Source: Spongilla lacustris
Lineage: Eukaryota > Porifera > Demospongiae > Spongillida > Spongillidae
Reading direction: 5' to 3'
Length of the DNA stretch: 64,000 nucleotides
NCBI GenBank assembly: GCA_949361645.1
Contig: OX442435.1
Span: forward strand, 3,830,220 to 3,894,219
The first letter of the stretch is position 1; every line of letters starts with the position of its first letter. The notes under the pieces are model-generated. The model worked only from the letters and a program-made list of their open reading frames with translations, was not told the DNA's origin and searched no databases. Of this stretch, positions 11,217-21,278 are shown piece after piece. A program made the translations under genes and the position numbers.

Positions 11217-11302
11217 ATCCCCTCTACTCCAACAATAAAACTGTCAAGACATACCAAGGCGTAGACGGCTACCAAGAAGGTCCAATGCAAATTGGTCCTT
11301 CT
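11217..11302 (+). other. PLE 3' tail with two conserved inverted repeats
   Basis: After the TAA at 11214-11216 the tail contains CCCCTCTAC and, 40 bases later, GTAGACGG (one mismatch from the pairing GTAGAGGG). It is followed by GGTCCAATGCAAATTGGTCC (11279-11298), an imperfect hairpin with a GCAA loop. The same order is found in the other PLE tails, which suggests a structural role in the RNA. Confidence 0.55.
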
Positions 11303-11450
11303 TACTTAAATTATGATAAACCATGATAAACAATAAGTGTTATTTCTACATTGAGATATTCACAATACATTTGTATCATTAAAATCATAATAACTGCTTT
11401 TAATAATTAACCATTATTAGTTTGTAAATCTAGTCCTATGAAGACAGTGT
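11303..11450 (-). repeat. Single degenerate satellite 2 monomer next to the PLE tail
   Basis: Read on the minus strand, this is the same unit as the 50473-62775 satellite: it keeps AACACTTATTG-like, GATATTCACAATACA, ATCATTAAAATCATAATAAC and TTAATAATTAACCATTA segments in order. It directly follows the PLE tail and decays after about 11440. It is the only satellite 2 monomer I see outside the main array. Confidence 0.7.
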
Positions 11451-11843
11451 GTTTAACACCGCATCCGCGAGTAATCTGGGTCACCATTTGGGTGCATTTA
11501 AAAAAATAAGGTCCGCTAGTAATGCAGTCGTAAGCACTATATGAAATTCTAGTATAAGAACCTATTGGATTATACTAGGAATCTCTCCTGTACAGGATTT
11601 GTTGTAGAAGAGATGTACATACTTTTAATAATGTGGTTCGGTACTCAAAAAGACATGTACAAAGTGGATTTTTGAATGTTAATACGAATACTTAAAACCC
11701 TTCCTGATCACGTACTTACTTGTGCTAGAGATAAATTTTTATCCTTTAAACAAATGCCAATTCTCCAAACAATTGCGATGAAGCTTATGGGACCAGTCCA
11801 AATGCTGCAGTTAACTAACCACCAATAGTTAATCTACGGGATC
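11451..11843. other. No recognised feature
   Basis: AT-rich sequence with no long open frame, no clear repeat and no motif that I can assign. Confidence 0.5.
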
Positions 11844-12580
11844 AATGGATTCTGCAGAACAGCCTCATCGTTGCAAATGCAAAGTTGGTTCCTGTCCATT
11901 GTGTGGCAGCGCATGCAAAAGGTGCGGATGTACTTGCGATGGGGTAGAGCCTGGAGTGGCGCTTGCTCGGAGTTCTGGGCAATGAGGTCCGAAGCGACTG
12001 ACTGGCAGCGAGCAAAGAGAAGCAGCAAAAAGAGCTAGAATTGAGATAGCAAAGGCAACAGAGCTAGAGGAGCGAACCATTGGGACGGGGCCAACTATCA
12101 AACAGGTAGAAACAGTGCATGATCTTCTATGGCAAGCGTTTGGATGGAGCCAAGCAACCAAGAACCTAACGAAGATTTGAGGAAAGGTGATGTGTTGCTA
12201 AAGGAATCAGGTGGTTTAGGATGGAGTACGATGGTTCAAAGCGTTTTGCAGCAGTGGTTAGATGTGCTGAAATTTTGTATCCAGCAAACTCTGACTCCCT
12301 ACTAGAAGAAGTTACCGCCAGACTTTCACAACGCTCAAGTTCAATTACTACAACGGATGAAAATAGAGTTACTGAAAACACAATAATGATCAAGAAGGCT
12401 AGTGAGAAGCGCTCCATTCAGGCACGTGTTGCTCGTGCAATTTTTGGTGAAGAGACTTCCAGGTCATCGCATACAATCTTTGAAGAGGGACGGTGTTTTC
12501 ACTCTAGGTGGTTCTTCAGTAGACCAAGCACGGAACGATTTCAAAGTGATGGAAGTTGGAATGTCTCTGTGTAAGGTAAG
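11844..12580 (+). pseudogene. 5' part of a split gene of unknown function, with Cys-rich N-terminus
   Basis: A plus frame starts at 11844 with MDSAEQPHRCKCKVG, then SCPLCGSACKRCGCTCDG, a dense run of CxC and CxxC pairs that could bind zinc. Frameshifts follow. The next pieces include TIKQVETVHDLLWQAFGWS, a long frame from 12221 (FAAVVRCAEILYPANSD, a Ser/Thr-rich stretch, then RSIQARVARAIF), and finally FTLGGSSVDQARNDF. After VGMSLCK the sequence reads GTAAGGTAAGC, a plausible splice donor near 12571-12580. I recall similar multi-exon proteins in sponges and cnidarians, often in many copies, but I cannot name a function. The 3' part lies at 16301-17640, beyond an inserted LTR element. Confidence 0.45.
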
Positions 12581-12655
12581 CTGCCATATTAGCACAGGTT
12601 TTTTAACGGACTGTACAAGTCAAACGCATCGTCTGGAGTACGTTTTAATGCTACC

Positions 12656-12735
12656 TGTACAATTAGCGAGCCATTAATTAGAATACCAAGTACACGCATG
12701 CGCAGACTATACATACATAGCCTAATACAAATACA
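12656..12735 (-). repeat. 3' LTR of the gypsy element
   Basis: Begins TGTACAATTAGCGAGCC on the plus strand and ends AATACA, so the ends are TG...CA on either strand. An AAAAGGG purine stretch (minus strand, about 12745-12752) may be the polypurine tract just outside it. Confidence 0.8.
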
Positions 12736-12818
12736 CTACATGACCCTTTTATACAAGTTCAATCAATATCTATCTGGTGGTTGAATACTGGTACCAGTTT
12801 TGATTCGTGTTGTTGATG

Positions 12819-14905
12819 CTATAGGACTTGCAGGCTGAATGTGACGTTGATAATTGGAATCATCCATATCATTTCCATCCTCTGATGGGAGTTCAGTGTC
12901 ATTGCTACTCTCTGTAGGTAGCTGTACATCATGTGTCCCTTCTTCATGCTGGTCATTTCCAGTTCCTTCCTCTTCTCATCAGTGGGTACTGTGGTGAGGT
13001 GTTGACGATTCCTACGTAATTGACCTTCTGGAGTGGCTACAATGTAAGATCTTGGTGTTGCAGCAGCAGCCACAACAGTTCCCTTTGTTTGCTTATCTCC
13101 TTTTTTGATCCAAACTTCAGTATCCGGTTTCATTGGGGGGAGCGATCGCACCCTGTGTCGTAAATCATAGTTGGTTTTTTGTTGTTTTAACCGCTGATCA
13201 TAGCTGCGAGAGTCATCAAGATATGGCCATCCTGGTGTCAACTGTGTTTCCAGCTGAGGTACTGTTGTATGGATACTCCTATCAAAAAGGAGCTCTGCAG
13301 GACTTAGTCCACACCAGGGAAATGGTACTGCTCTATAGTTTAGATGTGCAAGCCATGGATCCTCAGTGTTGCTTAACAAGTTTTTTACAGTCTTAACCGC
13401 ACGCTCTGCATGACCATTACCTTGTGGGTAATATGGACTACTGGTACATTGGTGAAATCCATCATGCGTAGCAAACTCCTTCATTTCATCTGAAGCAAAC
13501 TGGGGTCCGTTGTCACTCACAACTTCCTCGGGAATACCATGACGAGCAAATACAGATTTCAAGGCACCAATCACTTTTGTTGATGTTGTTGTAGCCAACT
13601 GTATCACCTCCGGATACCGTGAAAGATAGTCAACTACAAGCAAATAAGTACAACCCTTTAGTACAAATAGATCTTTACTCACCCTCTGCCATGGGTAGGC
13701 TGGTAGACATGTAGAAATCATAGGTTCCACTGGAGGGGGGTTATGTTTTGCACACACATGACGTTTTTGTACCATGTTAATAAGTTTTGCAAGACCAGGC
13801 CACCAGACAGCTGAAGCGGCACGCAAGCGACACCGTTGTATGCCTAAGTGTCCATCATGTAGTCGCTGTAATGTTAGTGTCTTTAGAGAGTCTGGGACCA
13901 CAGTTCGACAGCCAAACAATAGTAGATCTTAGCAAATACTGAGTTCATGACGAACCAACCAGTATGGCTTCAAATTGGCTGGGACTTTACGTTTTTCAGG
14001 CCATCCAGAAAGGCAAAACTGTTCGATTGTTGTGCAAGTGGGGTCCTTAGACTGACCCATACAGTATTTCTTGAGTAATGTCTTCGTTACAGGGACAGAT
14101 AAGGTTATCGCATCTGCAAATGACTCCACATCAGCATCTGTTATGCCAGTTTCTGGTTCAGCAGTACTGCAGCAAGGTGCTCTTGATAGTGCATCAGCAG
14201 TAAACAGAAACTTTCCTTGAATACTGTAATCATACCTCCCTAAACGCAGTCGAAATCTTAAAATTCGAGGGAGTAAGGTATCTAAATGCTTAGAGCTCAG
14301 AGGAACAAGCGGTTTATGGTCAGTTTCAATCTCAAAATGCTTTCCAATGATGAAAGTAGAAAACTTATCACATTGATAAGGCCTCCTTTTCAATTTGAGC
14401 ATAGCGTTGTTTGGTGTCTGTCATGGACCTTGACGCAAACGCTACAGGTCTCCAGTTCCCTTCATGATCCTTCTGTAACAGTGCTGCCCCTAGTCCGTAG
14501 GATGAGGCATCGGCTGAGATTTTAGTGTCGGCTGCTGGATCGTAATGGCAGAGAATTACTGGTTTGGTTATTTCACTCTTCACTTTGTGAAATGCAGACT
14601 CATGACTAGGGTTCCATACCCAAGCATTCTTGGAGCTCAACAACTCCCATAATTGTTGAGTTAGTTCAGCAATCCATGGGGAAAACTTTCCAAGATGGTT
14701 GACCATGCCCATGAATCGTCACAGTTCAGTTAAATTTGTGGGCTTAGGTATCATGTCTGTTGCAGAGGTTTTGTCAGGGTCTGGTTGAATCCCATTTAGA
14801 TATACAATGTGGCCAAGAAACTTCACTTGCCGTTTGGAGAAGACACATTTATCAGGGTTTAAAGTTACTCCAGCATCTTTTATACGTTGTAGTACAGCAG
14901 TTAGC
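12819..14905 (-). pseudogene. Ty3/gypsy pol remnant: RT end, RNase H and integrase
   Basis: Minus-strand order. RT tail with a connection region (GMVNHLGKFSPWI, near 14700). Ty3-type RNase H with ISADASSYGLGAALLQ, IEKEAL and TDHKPL carrying the acidic residues, ending in the ADALSRAP motif. Integrase from 13919 with a zinc region (LHDGHLGI and RHVCAKH), then the catalytic core with VVDYLSRYPEV, VVSDNGPQFAS and YYPQGNGHAERAVKTVK giving D, D and E. In the zinc region the usual first Cys of the CxxC pair is Arg. A frameshift lies near 14390, and an in-frame TAA separates RNase H from integrase at about 13926. The catalytic residues of the integrase core remain. Confidence 0.85.
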
Positions 14906-14914
14906 CTGTCTTAT

Positions 14915-15175
14915 TTGGAAAAAATCGTCTAGCTTCTTCAAAACACTAGCGTACTTCTTTCTTTCTTCGGAAGAGATACCTGTAGACGTTAAAACGTCTT
15001 CTGCCTCTGGGCCCAAGCAGTACAAGAGGGTATTCACTTGCCGTTGTTCATCTTCGCCCGAGAGGCCTGCTGCCACGCGGAACTGCTCATACTGGCGCTT
15101 CCAGCGCGCCCATGAGTCAGGCCTTGCAAATTGGAATGGTTCGAGGGGTTGAAGTAGAAGACTTGCCATCGCTGC
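14915..15175 (-). pseudogene. Ty3/gypsy gag N-terminal fragment
   Basis: The frame starting MASLLLQPLEPFQF (Met at about 15169) continues with SWARWKRQYEQFRVAAGL, KQVNTLL-like and LGPEAEDVL segments, typical of gypsy gag capsid N-termini. At LDDFFQ it passes out of gag into sequence from the end of RT, in the wrong frame. This marks the internal deletion. Confidence 0.8.
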
Positions 15176-15180
15176 CACCA
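15163..15180 (-). other. Primer-binding site of the gypsy element
   Basis: Directly next to the LTR, the minus strand reads TGGTGGCAGCGATGG. A TGG-initial sequence immediately inside the 5' LTR is where the tRNA primer pairs. I did not assign the tRNA. Confidence 0.7.
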
Positions 15181-15260
15181 TGTACTATTAGCGAGCCATT
15201 AATTAGAATACCAAGTACACGCATGCGCACACTATACATACATAGCCTAATACAAATACA
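15181..15260 (-). repeat. 5' LTR of the gypsy element
   Basis: Begins TGTACTATTAGCGAGCC on the plus strand and ends AATACA. It matches the LTR at 12656-12735 with very few differences. At only 80 bp it is short for an LTR. Confidence 0.8.
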
Positions 15261-15265
15261 CTACC

Positions 15266-16300
15266 AAGTGTCACTACTGATGGATGAGCACCATACCATC
15301 GTTTTAAAAGTTTTGCAGCACCTTCTATATTGTATATCCACTCGCACCTCTGAGGGGGGGGGGAAGGGACGCGATGAGTGCCAAATTAGCATGGGGTGTG
15401 TGTCATAGCTTTTCAAATGGTTTCAATCGGACAGACAACCAGCAACGCCGCCAACGTATCTGGAAGTATCCGAAGTGAAGTTCTAAACACACAAAAAAAT
15501 ACATTAGCGTTCTCTGTCTGCTGCTAGGTGATTTTCTGTTCGTTCAAGGGCTAGTGATTTAAAAGATGCCACGCATTGCAAGAGCTCGCAAGAGCCCCCC
15601 TTTCCCCCCTTTTTCTATTCATAACTCATGAGACGTACTTTTTAAGCTTAGAACTTGGCTATAAGTGGTTACGTGGAAGAGCTATATCAAGCCAAAGAGA
15701 GGCTTCGTGACCTCCATTGAAAACGACCGGAAGTGAGTACTAAATGAGCCATAACTAGCCTGGTCGACATTGGCATCACTAAGTTACGGTTATTACACAA
15801 ATATACATTTAAAAGGATGAGGTTCAAACCCATACCTCTTCTACAACCTCTTAGGAATCGCCAGAATTCAGCAAAACAAAGCCTGTTTACCTGTACTTGG
15901 TTAAATTATTTCAATAAAATATTAATACGAAAGTTATTGAGATTAGACGTATACAATTACAAATCAGCTATTATTTTTATTGCATTCAGATCAGAGAATT
16001 CAGTGATAAGACCTATGTCCTCATTGTACTGGGTCCAGTTCAGCCTTACCAAAAGCTACGCCTGCTTTCTAGGAGCCCACGAGCGGGTTGATTCTGTGGA
16101 GCGAATCTGATTTATGTAAGCCATAAAAGCTCCATCGTAGCGTCTTTACTATTCAATGGGATAGGAGCGTTCCCTTTTGCCGTACGAATACGCACACTCT
16201 TTTTTAGCTTACTTGCATTAAACGTTAAGGTTTACTAGCCGTTTAACTTGAAAACAAATTAACTACTTAGGGGCGTAGTTCGCAAAAGGTTTTATCAACT
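15266..16300. other. Non-coding stretch between the two halves of the split gene
   Basis: After the second CTACC duplication the sequence has no long open frame. It contains a run of ten G at 15354-15363 and a C-rich/AT-rich mixture. It lies between coding pieces of the same gene and may be an intron, with a donor near 12575 and an acceptor before about 16313; this is inference. Confidence 0.4.
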
Positions 16301-16947
16301 GTGGTTATATGCTGCGGTTATTCGGACCTCCCCCCTGTGCTAAAAAAGCCAACCCGTGCTTATATGGCAGTTTACCTTATCCCTCCTATAACAAGATGCT
16401 GTTTTGATGAACAAATACTTCATGAAGCTGTTATGTTCATTCTATCTAAGGACAATGTTACTCCAATATCTTGGGGGACAAAGCAAATAAAACTCAGTGA
16501 TGCGTGTTTATGTTTATACTTCAAGTATGAAGAACATCCAATCGATAAAGATGGAGTTACAAGTACCACAGGTAGTGCTGTAAGATATACAGTCTATTGT
16601 GATCAAATTTTGGAAAGTTCCAACAAACAGGATGGATTAGCTGTTCTTTCAATCCTTGAAGCATTTCTGAAGCAACTCAGTGTAGAGCTCCCACATATCA
16701 GAACTGTGACTCTGCAATCTGACAATGCTGGGTGCTATCAGGCCAAAGAATTGCTCTTGCTAATTGCGATTTTAAATACTTCAAGCCAAATCAGGATAGT
16801 CCGTTTCTGAAACACAGGATGGTAAAGGCTTATTGATGCCCATTTTGCAAAGGGAACTGCACACCTGATGAAGTTTATGAAAACATCTCAGCAGAATAGG
16901 GTCAGAAGAATTGCAACAGCAAAAGGTCTTGCTGCAGCTCTTGCATA

Positions 16948-16978
<31 letters not shown>

Positions 16979-17640
16979 CGGTATTCAAAATTCATTAGTA
17001 CAGCTGATCACTCTAGACAGAGAAAAGCTTCAGAAATTGAGTGCAGCAATTGGCAAGGTTGTAAAGGAAGCAAAAGGGTATTTTGCACGCTGCAATGATA
17101 CGAAGTGTGAAGGAGAGTGGGCAACCCAGAAATTGACAGGAATTGAAGAACTGACTAAAGCTGAGATAGTTTTCAATATCAGATGTTTTGCATACAGTGG
17201 CATTGGAGATGGGTTAACATTTCGCACCAGTTTGAAGACAGGCCTATTTAGGCCATGCAGCTGCAATGCCTCAGTGAATGATCTTGAAGCTGATAGTAAG
17301 AATGATGATGATGAATCTACAGATATCCGTGGTGAAGAATTGGCTGTCGATGCAAATGAGGTAGCTGATTATATAATTCATGTTGAAGGGGATGACAACG
17401 AAGTTGAAGGTCAAGATGAAGGAGAAGAGAATGATGAAGGTGAAATGTATAGTGAAGATGAAGATAATGAGATTGCTCCAGCAGGATTCTCAGGCTATGG
17501 TGAAAGTGACCTCTTAAGGGGGACAGAATTGCTTACTGGTGCTTGCATACAGAAAAGATCTTGTCTTTCCAACATCATAGGGCCTTGTAATCAACATAGA
17601 AGTGTTCGTAATCTACATGCAGGGCCTGGAAATGGACAGC
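16301..17640 (+). pseudogene. 3' part of the split gene of unknown function, with SDNAGCY motif
   Basis: The first frame (to 16810) has LHEAVMFILSKDNVTPISWG, a tyrosine-rich middle, and HIRTVTLQSDNAGCYQAKEL. After a frameshift it continues with TQDGKGLIDAHFAKGTAHLM and RRIATAKGLAAALA, then a run of 31 G, then VQLITLDREKL, AKGYFARCND, FAYSGIGDGLTFR and a long Asp/Glu-rich tail (about 17280-17480). The SDNAGCY and following DGKG...DAHFA motifs recur in a family of unnamed invertebrate proteins that I recall. The Asp-containing motifs could belong to a nuclease or transposase-like core, but that is not established. The 3' end is lost where BEL/Pao sequence begins at about 17690. Confidence 0.45.
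16948..16978 (+). repeat. Poly-G tract of 31 bases inside a coding relic
   Basis: An uninterrupted run of 31 G follows TTGCATA. It interrupts the reading frame between conserved parts of the SDNAGCY gene. On the plus strand it could form a G-quadruplex. Its length may be inexact because homopolymers are hard to sequence. Confidence 0.85.
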
Positions 17641-17689
17641 TTATATGACAAGATATGGTGGCAGCAGCGGTATGACTTAGTGTCTCCTT

Positions 17690-19480
17690 GGTTCCATTGT
17701 GAAACATTCTTTCATGACAACGTTGAACAATCAGGTATGTCAGATGGTGTGACGAGTCCAGAAGGATTGAATACTTTGCACTATCAGTAATATTGGCATT
17801 TTCTAGCCGTCCCTTACATCTCCAAATTCTATTCTCATCCAAAACAAGGTTAAACTGCTGCTTCCATGTATTGAATCTTCTATCTTCCTCCAATGCCACT
17901 TGAGCAAACTTGATCCAATATGATTCGGCTTTGGAAATGTCATCTGCATTGAGCTTCAGAGATGGCATCTGTACACCATCAGAATGACTCTTCAGTAACT
18001 CTATAAACTTCAATACATAGGCTGTGACTCTCAACAACTTTTGCAAATTACTGAAGCCTTAACAGTTCAGCATTGCAGTGCATCCTATGCCTTTGGTTAA
18101 CAGACTGTGCGCTGCTTTGTCTGCTGCTTTCATTTCACTGAGACATTCCACTGGAATTGTAACTTGTGCATTTTCAGTGTAGTGATCATAATGACACAAC
18201 TTTGGTCCATGAAGCCACAACTGAAGCCTCGTGGCATTTGATAATTCCAGCCCTCTAGATGGATATCCGCTGGATTTTCAGTTCCTGGGCAATGTCTCCA
18301 GTATTCTGCTGCCACTAGTTTCCTAATACTATTCACCCTATTCTGTAAAAACTGTTTCCAGTCTTTATTCTGACTCCTTATCCAACCCAAAGCCACTGTT
18401 GAATCAGTAAAGCACAAAGGTGCTTGTAAAGTCAGTTCTGTCTCCAGCGATATGATGAACACTAGAAATCAATTTGGCTACTGCGAGCAATTCCAAACGG
18501 GGTATGGTTTGTCCACCAACTGGAGCTGCTCTTGTTTTTGAAGACACCAATCGTATACTATACCCAGAGACAGTCTGGATCTTCAAATAGATGACAGCAG
18601 CATACAATTTCAGGGATGCGTCACAGAACCCTATCAGACTATGTGAAATAACTGGTTCCGAGATGCCATTGAAATAGCATCGGACTATAGTGATTGGTTG
18701 TACCTGTTGTAGATTAAGCACTAGCTTATTCCATTCTTCCAGCAACTCTCCCTGAAGTGGTTCATCCCAGTCTACCTACATTTTACATAAGTCCTGAACT
18801 ATTAGCTTGAAATTGACAACAATTGGTGAGATGATTCCCACGGGGTCATAGAATTTTGCAGCTATACTGACTATTGTCGTCTTGGTAGGGTTGACTTGTT
18901 TGGCCAATTGTGCAAATCACCTTTACATCAAACTGCAATTGATCTTCAACAGGGTCCCAACAGACACCAAGCACTCTTTGCTCCCCCAAGTTCACATCAG
19001 ACTCATAACTAAGAGAGTTTTTGGCAAACGAATTATCATCGTGAGAAACTGTACAACCGTGAGTGACCATCTACCCTCTCAAGCCCTCTTGTCTTTCAAT
19101 CTTCTCTTGCAAACCTCTATCATTTGACACGAACTTCCTCAAATTGAACCCTCCTTCTGCTAGCCTGGACTTTGTCTTCAAGTAGAGTTAAAACACTTAA
19201 TTTGTGCTGTCCCCTCCAAAGGCAACATCATCGACGTATATTGAGTGCATAAATTTGTTAACAAACGACGGGTCTTCCATTTCATATTTCTTCAGGTGCA
19301 GCTGCAAGGTCACATTGAGCAAAAATGGACTTGATGTTATTCTGAAGACAACCCTTGTGAATCTCAAAATGACTATCTTGGGTAGACATGATGCAATGTT
19401 ATCAATCCATAGGAACCGCAATGAATCCCTGTCTTTGGCTGCAATGTACGGAACATTGATGACGTTAGGTAATTTTGCTC
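17690..19480 (-). pseudogene. BEL/Pao pol remnant 1 (RT, RNase H, start of integrase)
   Basis: Minus-strand order, broken by several frameshifts. RT with AAKDRDSLRFLWID, FGITSSPFLLNVTLQ-like sequence and HSIYVDDVAFGG (the catalytic YVDD, near 19220). Then LGVCWDPVEDQLQFDV (near 18970). A region with HSLIGFCDASLKLYAAVIYL and TIPRLELLAVAKL (near 18550). RNase H-like LCFTDSTVALGWIRSQNKDW and WRHCPGTENPADI (near 18300). Finally the integrase zinc region CHERMFHNGTKETLS, after which similarity stops at about 17690. These are the usual landmarks of BEL/Pao pol. No gag, protease or LTR is attached. Confidence 0.8.
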
Positions 19481-19488
19481 ATGTGATC

Positions 19489-19589
19489 TGTTATTGTATT
19501 TGATTATTAATTATACATTTGTGGGAAAGGAGTCGTGAGGCATGCCCGCTCTCGTAGAACGTCGCTCTGAGGGACCGGCATTTTGTACA
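19489..19589 (+). repeat. Putative 5' LTR end of BEL/Pao element 2
   Basis: The stretch from TGTTATTGTATTTG to TTTTGTACA precedes a primer-binding site directly, so it is at least the 3' end of the 5' LTR. The exact start is uncertain because remnant 1 abuts here and no second LTR is in view. Confidence 0.45.
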
Positions 19590-19607
19590 TGGTCCTTCGA
19601 GCCGGGA
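19590..19607 (+). other. Primer-binding site, tRNA-Tyr type
   Basis: TGGTCCTTCGAGCCGGGA follows the LTR end without a gap. It is complementary, with about one mismatch, to the 3' end of eukaryotic tRNA-Tyr (…CCGGCTCGAAGGACCA), as I remember that tRNA. Confidence 0.65.
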
Positions 19608-19626
19608 CTTCAGGGTCGAGTGTAAA

Positions 19627-21272
19627 TGGAGGAGCAGCTCTTGCGAAAACGACGAGTGCGTGCAGGCCACAGAGCGTCGGTAAGTCGCATTATTTCTCAA
19701 GTGTATGAAAATATGGAGGGTTCAGACGACCCGGAATGCAAACTATCCAAGACAAGGCAACAAGACAACGTGCTAAAGGATTTCTGAAATTACAAGTACT
19801 CCGTACGTTGGACAGTGAAATTCTGGAACTGACTGTTGCAGATGACGACGTAGTGGAGGAGATTCAAAAGGCTGACGAATATGCAGAAAGGTTACAGCTG
19901 GCGTTGATAGACCTTGAAAGAGTGCTGAAAGAGTCGAAAAGCCGTCCTTCGTCTCCGGGTGTGCGTCAAGCAGAAAATCGTCCATTGTCTCTGGGTGTGT
20001 GTCAACCAGAAAACCGTTCATCATCTCCGGGTGGGCGACAATCAGAAAGCCGTCAATCAGGAATGTTCGGACAAGAGCAGGTGATCGCAAATGGAAGTGA
20101 ACAGACCAGCTGCTCAGCGATTTGTGGTACTTGTACTAGATCTGAATTTAAAGCTGAACCATTAGCAGGATACTCGCTAGTAAATTGTGAAATGATTGCC
20201 TCTCCACAACAAACCTATCTATTGAAGCTTGTGAGTCACAAAGCAACTATGGACACACACTCGACCAAAAATCTAATTACCAAAGTTGACACTGAGGAAA
20301 TTCAATGGGGACGTAACGAATTGGACGTTTTGGGACTCCTATGAGTCTACTATCCACCTCAATCCAGAGCTCAGTGCTGTCGACAAGTTTAATTACTTGA
20401 CATCTCTTGTTGAGAAAACTGCAGCAGAAACCATTGCAGGATTATCCGTGACCTCGTTGAACTATGATGAGGCAGTGGCTTTGCTGAAGAAAAGATTTGG
20501 AAATCTGCAGCAAATTATAAGGAAGCACATGGATCAACTCCTGAACCTTGAACCTGTCACATCGTACAATATCAAGAGTTTGCGAGGGTTATGTGACCAA
20601 GTGGAATCCAATGTGCGAAGTTTGAAGTCTTTAGGGGTTTCATCTTCATCATATGGCTGCTTATTGTCATCCATCATGATGAGCAAGCTCCCACAGGATC
20701 TCAGGCTTGTTGTCAGTCGCATGATTAAGGATGACAAGTGGAACTTGGAAGAAGTCATGGAAGTCATTGAGCATGAAATCGATGCCAGAGAAAGAGCAGG
20801 TGTTAGTGCTGGAATTACGCTGCCCTCATCTGGAACACCCAAGAAGGCATCTAAGGAACTTCACACTGCAGCGGCGCTATTGTCCAGTGAGCTCAGCACG
20901 GCATGTGTATATTGTGGCCAATCCCATTCAGCAAATTCATGTCGAACAGTGACCAGTGTTGATACTAGGTGACAGATACTAATGAAAGCAGGAAAATGCT
21001 TCTTCTGTTTAAAGAAATTCCATAAGAGCAGAGACTGTCGATCTGGTGCCAAATGCTCCACATGCCAGGGCAGATATCACAGTAGCGTATGCAATAAAAA
21101 TCCTCCGATCCCTTATCAAGGTGCCACTCTTGCACCTTTGTCTGTGTCTGGGCGTGAAAATGGTACAAATGGAGTGCAAGGTGGAATTGATGGTGGTTCA
21201 AAGAATACTCGACCATCAGTGGTGTCAATGTTTGTAGATGGCCGGACTTCGGTGCTACTCCAAACTGCATGA
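19627..21272 (+). pseudogene. BEL/Pao gag (DUF1759-like) with zinc knuckles
   Basis: The start MEEQLLRKRRVRAGHRASVS at 19627 is followed by a frameshift near 19735, a coiled-coil-like stretch (ILELTVADDDVVEEIQKADE) and a Ser/Pro-rich repeat segment near 19940-20060 (units of about 36 nt, GVRQAENRP, GVCQPENRS, GGRQSESRQ). A second frameshift lies near 20300. The capsid-like part begins KFNGDVTNWTFWDSYES and contains VALLKKRFGN, LRGLCDQVESNVRSL and LSSIMMSKLPQDLR. Zinc-binding regions follow: CVYCGQSHSANSC and CFFCLKKFHKSRDC with CSTCQGRYHSSVC. In-frame TGA codons interrupt it at 20970 and 21270. The same domains occur in remnant 3 at 25207-26445. Confidence 0.8.
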
Positions 21273-21278
21273 ACTGTA

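Larger units (their letters stand above)
9069..11302 (+). mobile_element. Penelope-like element ORF1 relic and 3' tail
   Basis: The plus strand carries a C- and A-rich coding bias with Pro/Thr/Gln-rich peptides in several frames (9069-9570), a core resembling the ORF1 proteins at 51635-53622 and 63112-64000 (10075-10620), another Pro/Gln/Asn-rich part (10620-11213), a stop matching that of the other copies (11214-11216), and the PLE 3' tail. It is broken by many frameshifts and by an unrelated stretch at 9573-9990. No RT is present on this side. It ends on one satellite 2 monomer. Orientation is opposite to the other PLE copies in the window. Confidence 0.65.
12656..15260 (-). mobile_element. 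Ty3/gypsy LTR retrotransposon, internally deleted
   Basis: Two near-identical 80-bp LTRs (12656-12735 and 15181-15260) flank the element, with the 5-bp target duplication CTACC at 12651-12655 and 15261-15265. Gag lies at the right and RNase H plus integrase at the left, so it is transcribed on the minus strand. The C-terminus of gag, the protease and most of RT are missing: at about 14910-14920 the gag frame runs directly into the end of RT. The remaining pol has a frameshift and a nonsense codon. The two LTRs differ at few positions. Confidence 0.88.

Noticed and set aside
17656..17677. TGGTGGCAGCAGCGG as a primer-binding site of another LTR element
   Set aside because: It resembles the PBS at 15163-15180, but no LTR end precedes it and no gag follows. 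I treat it as chance or unsupported.
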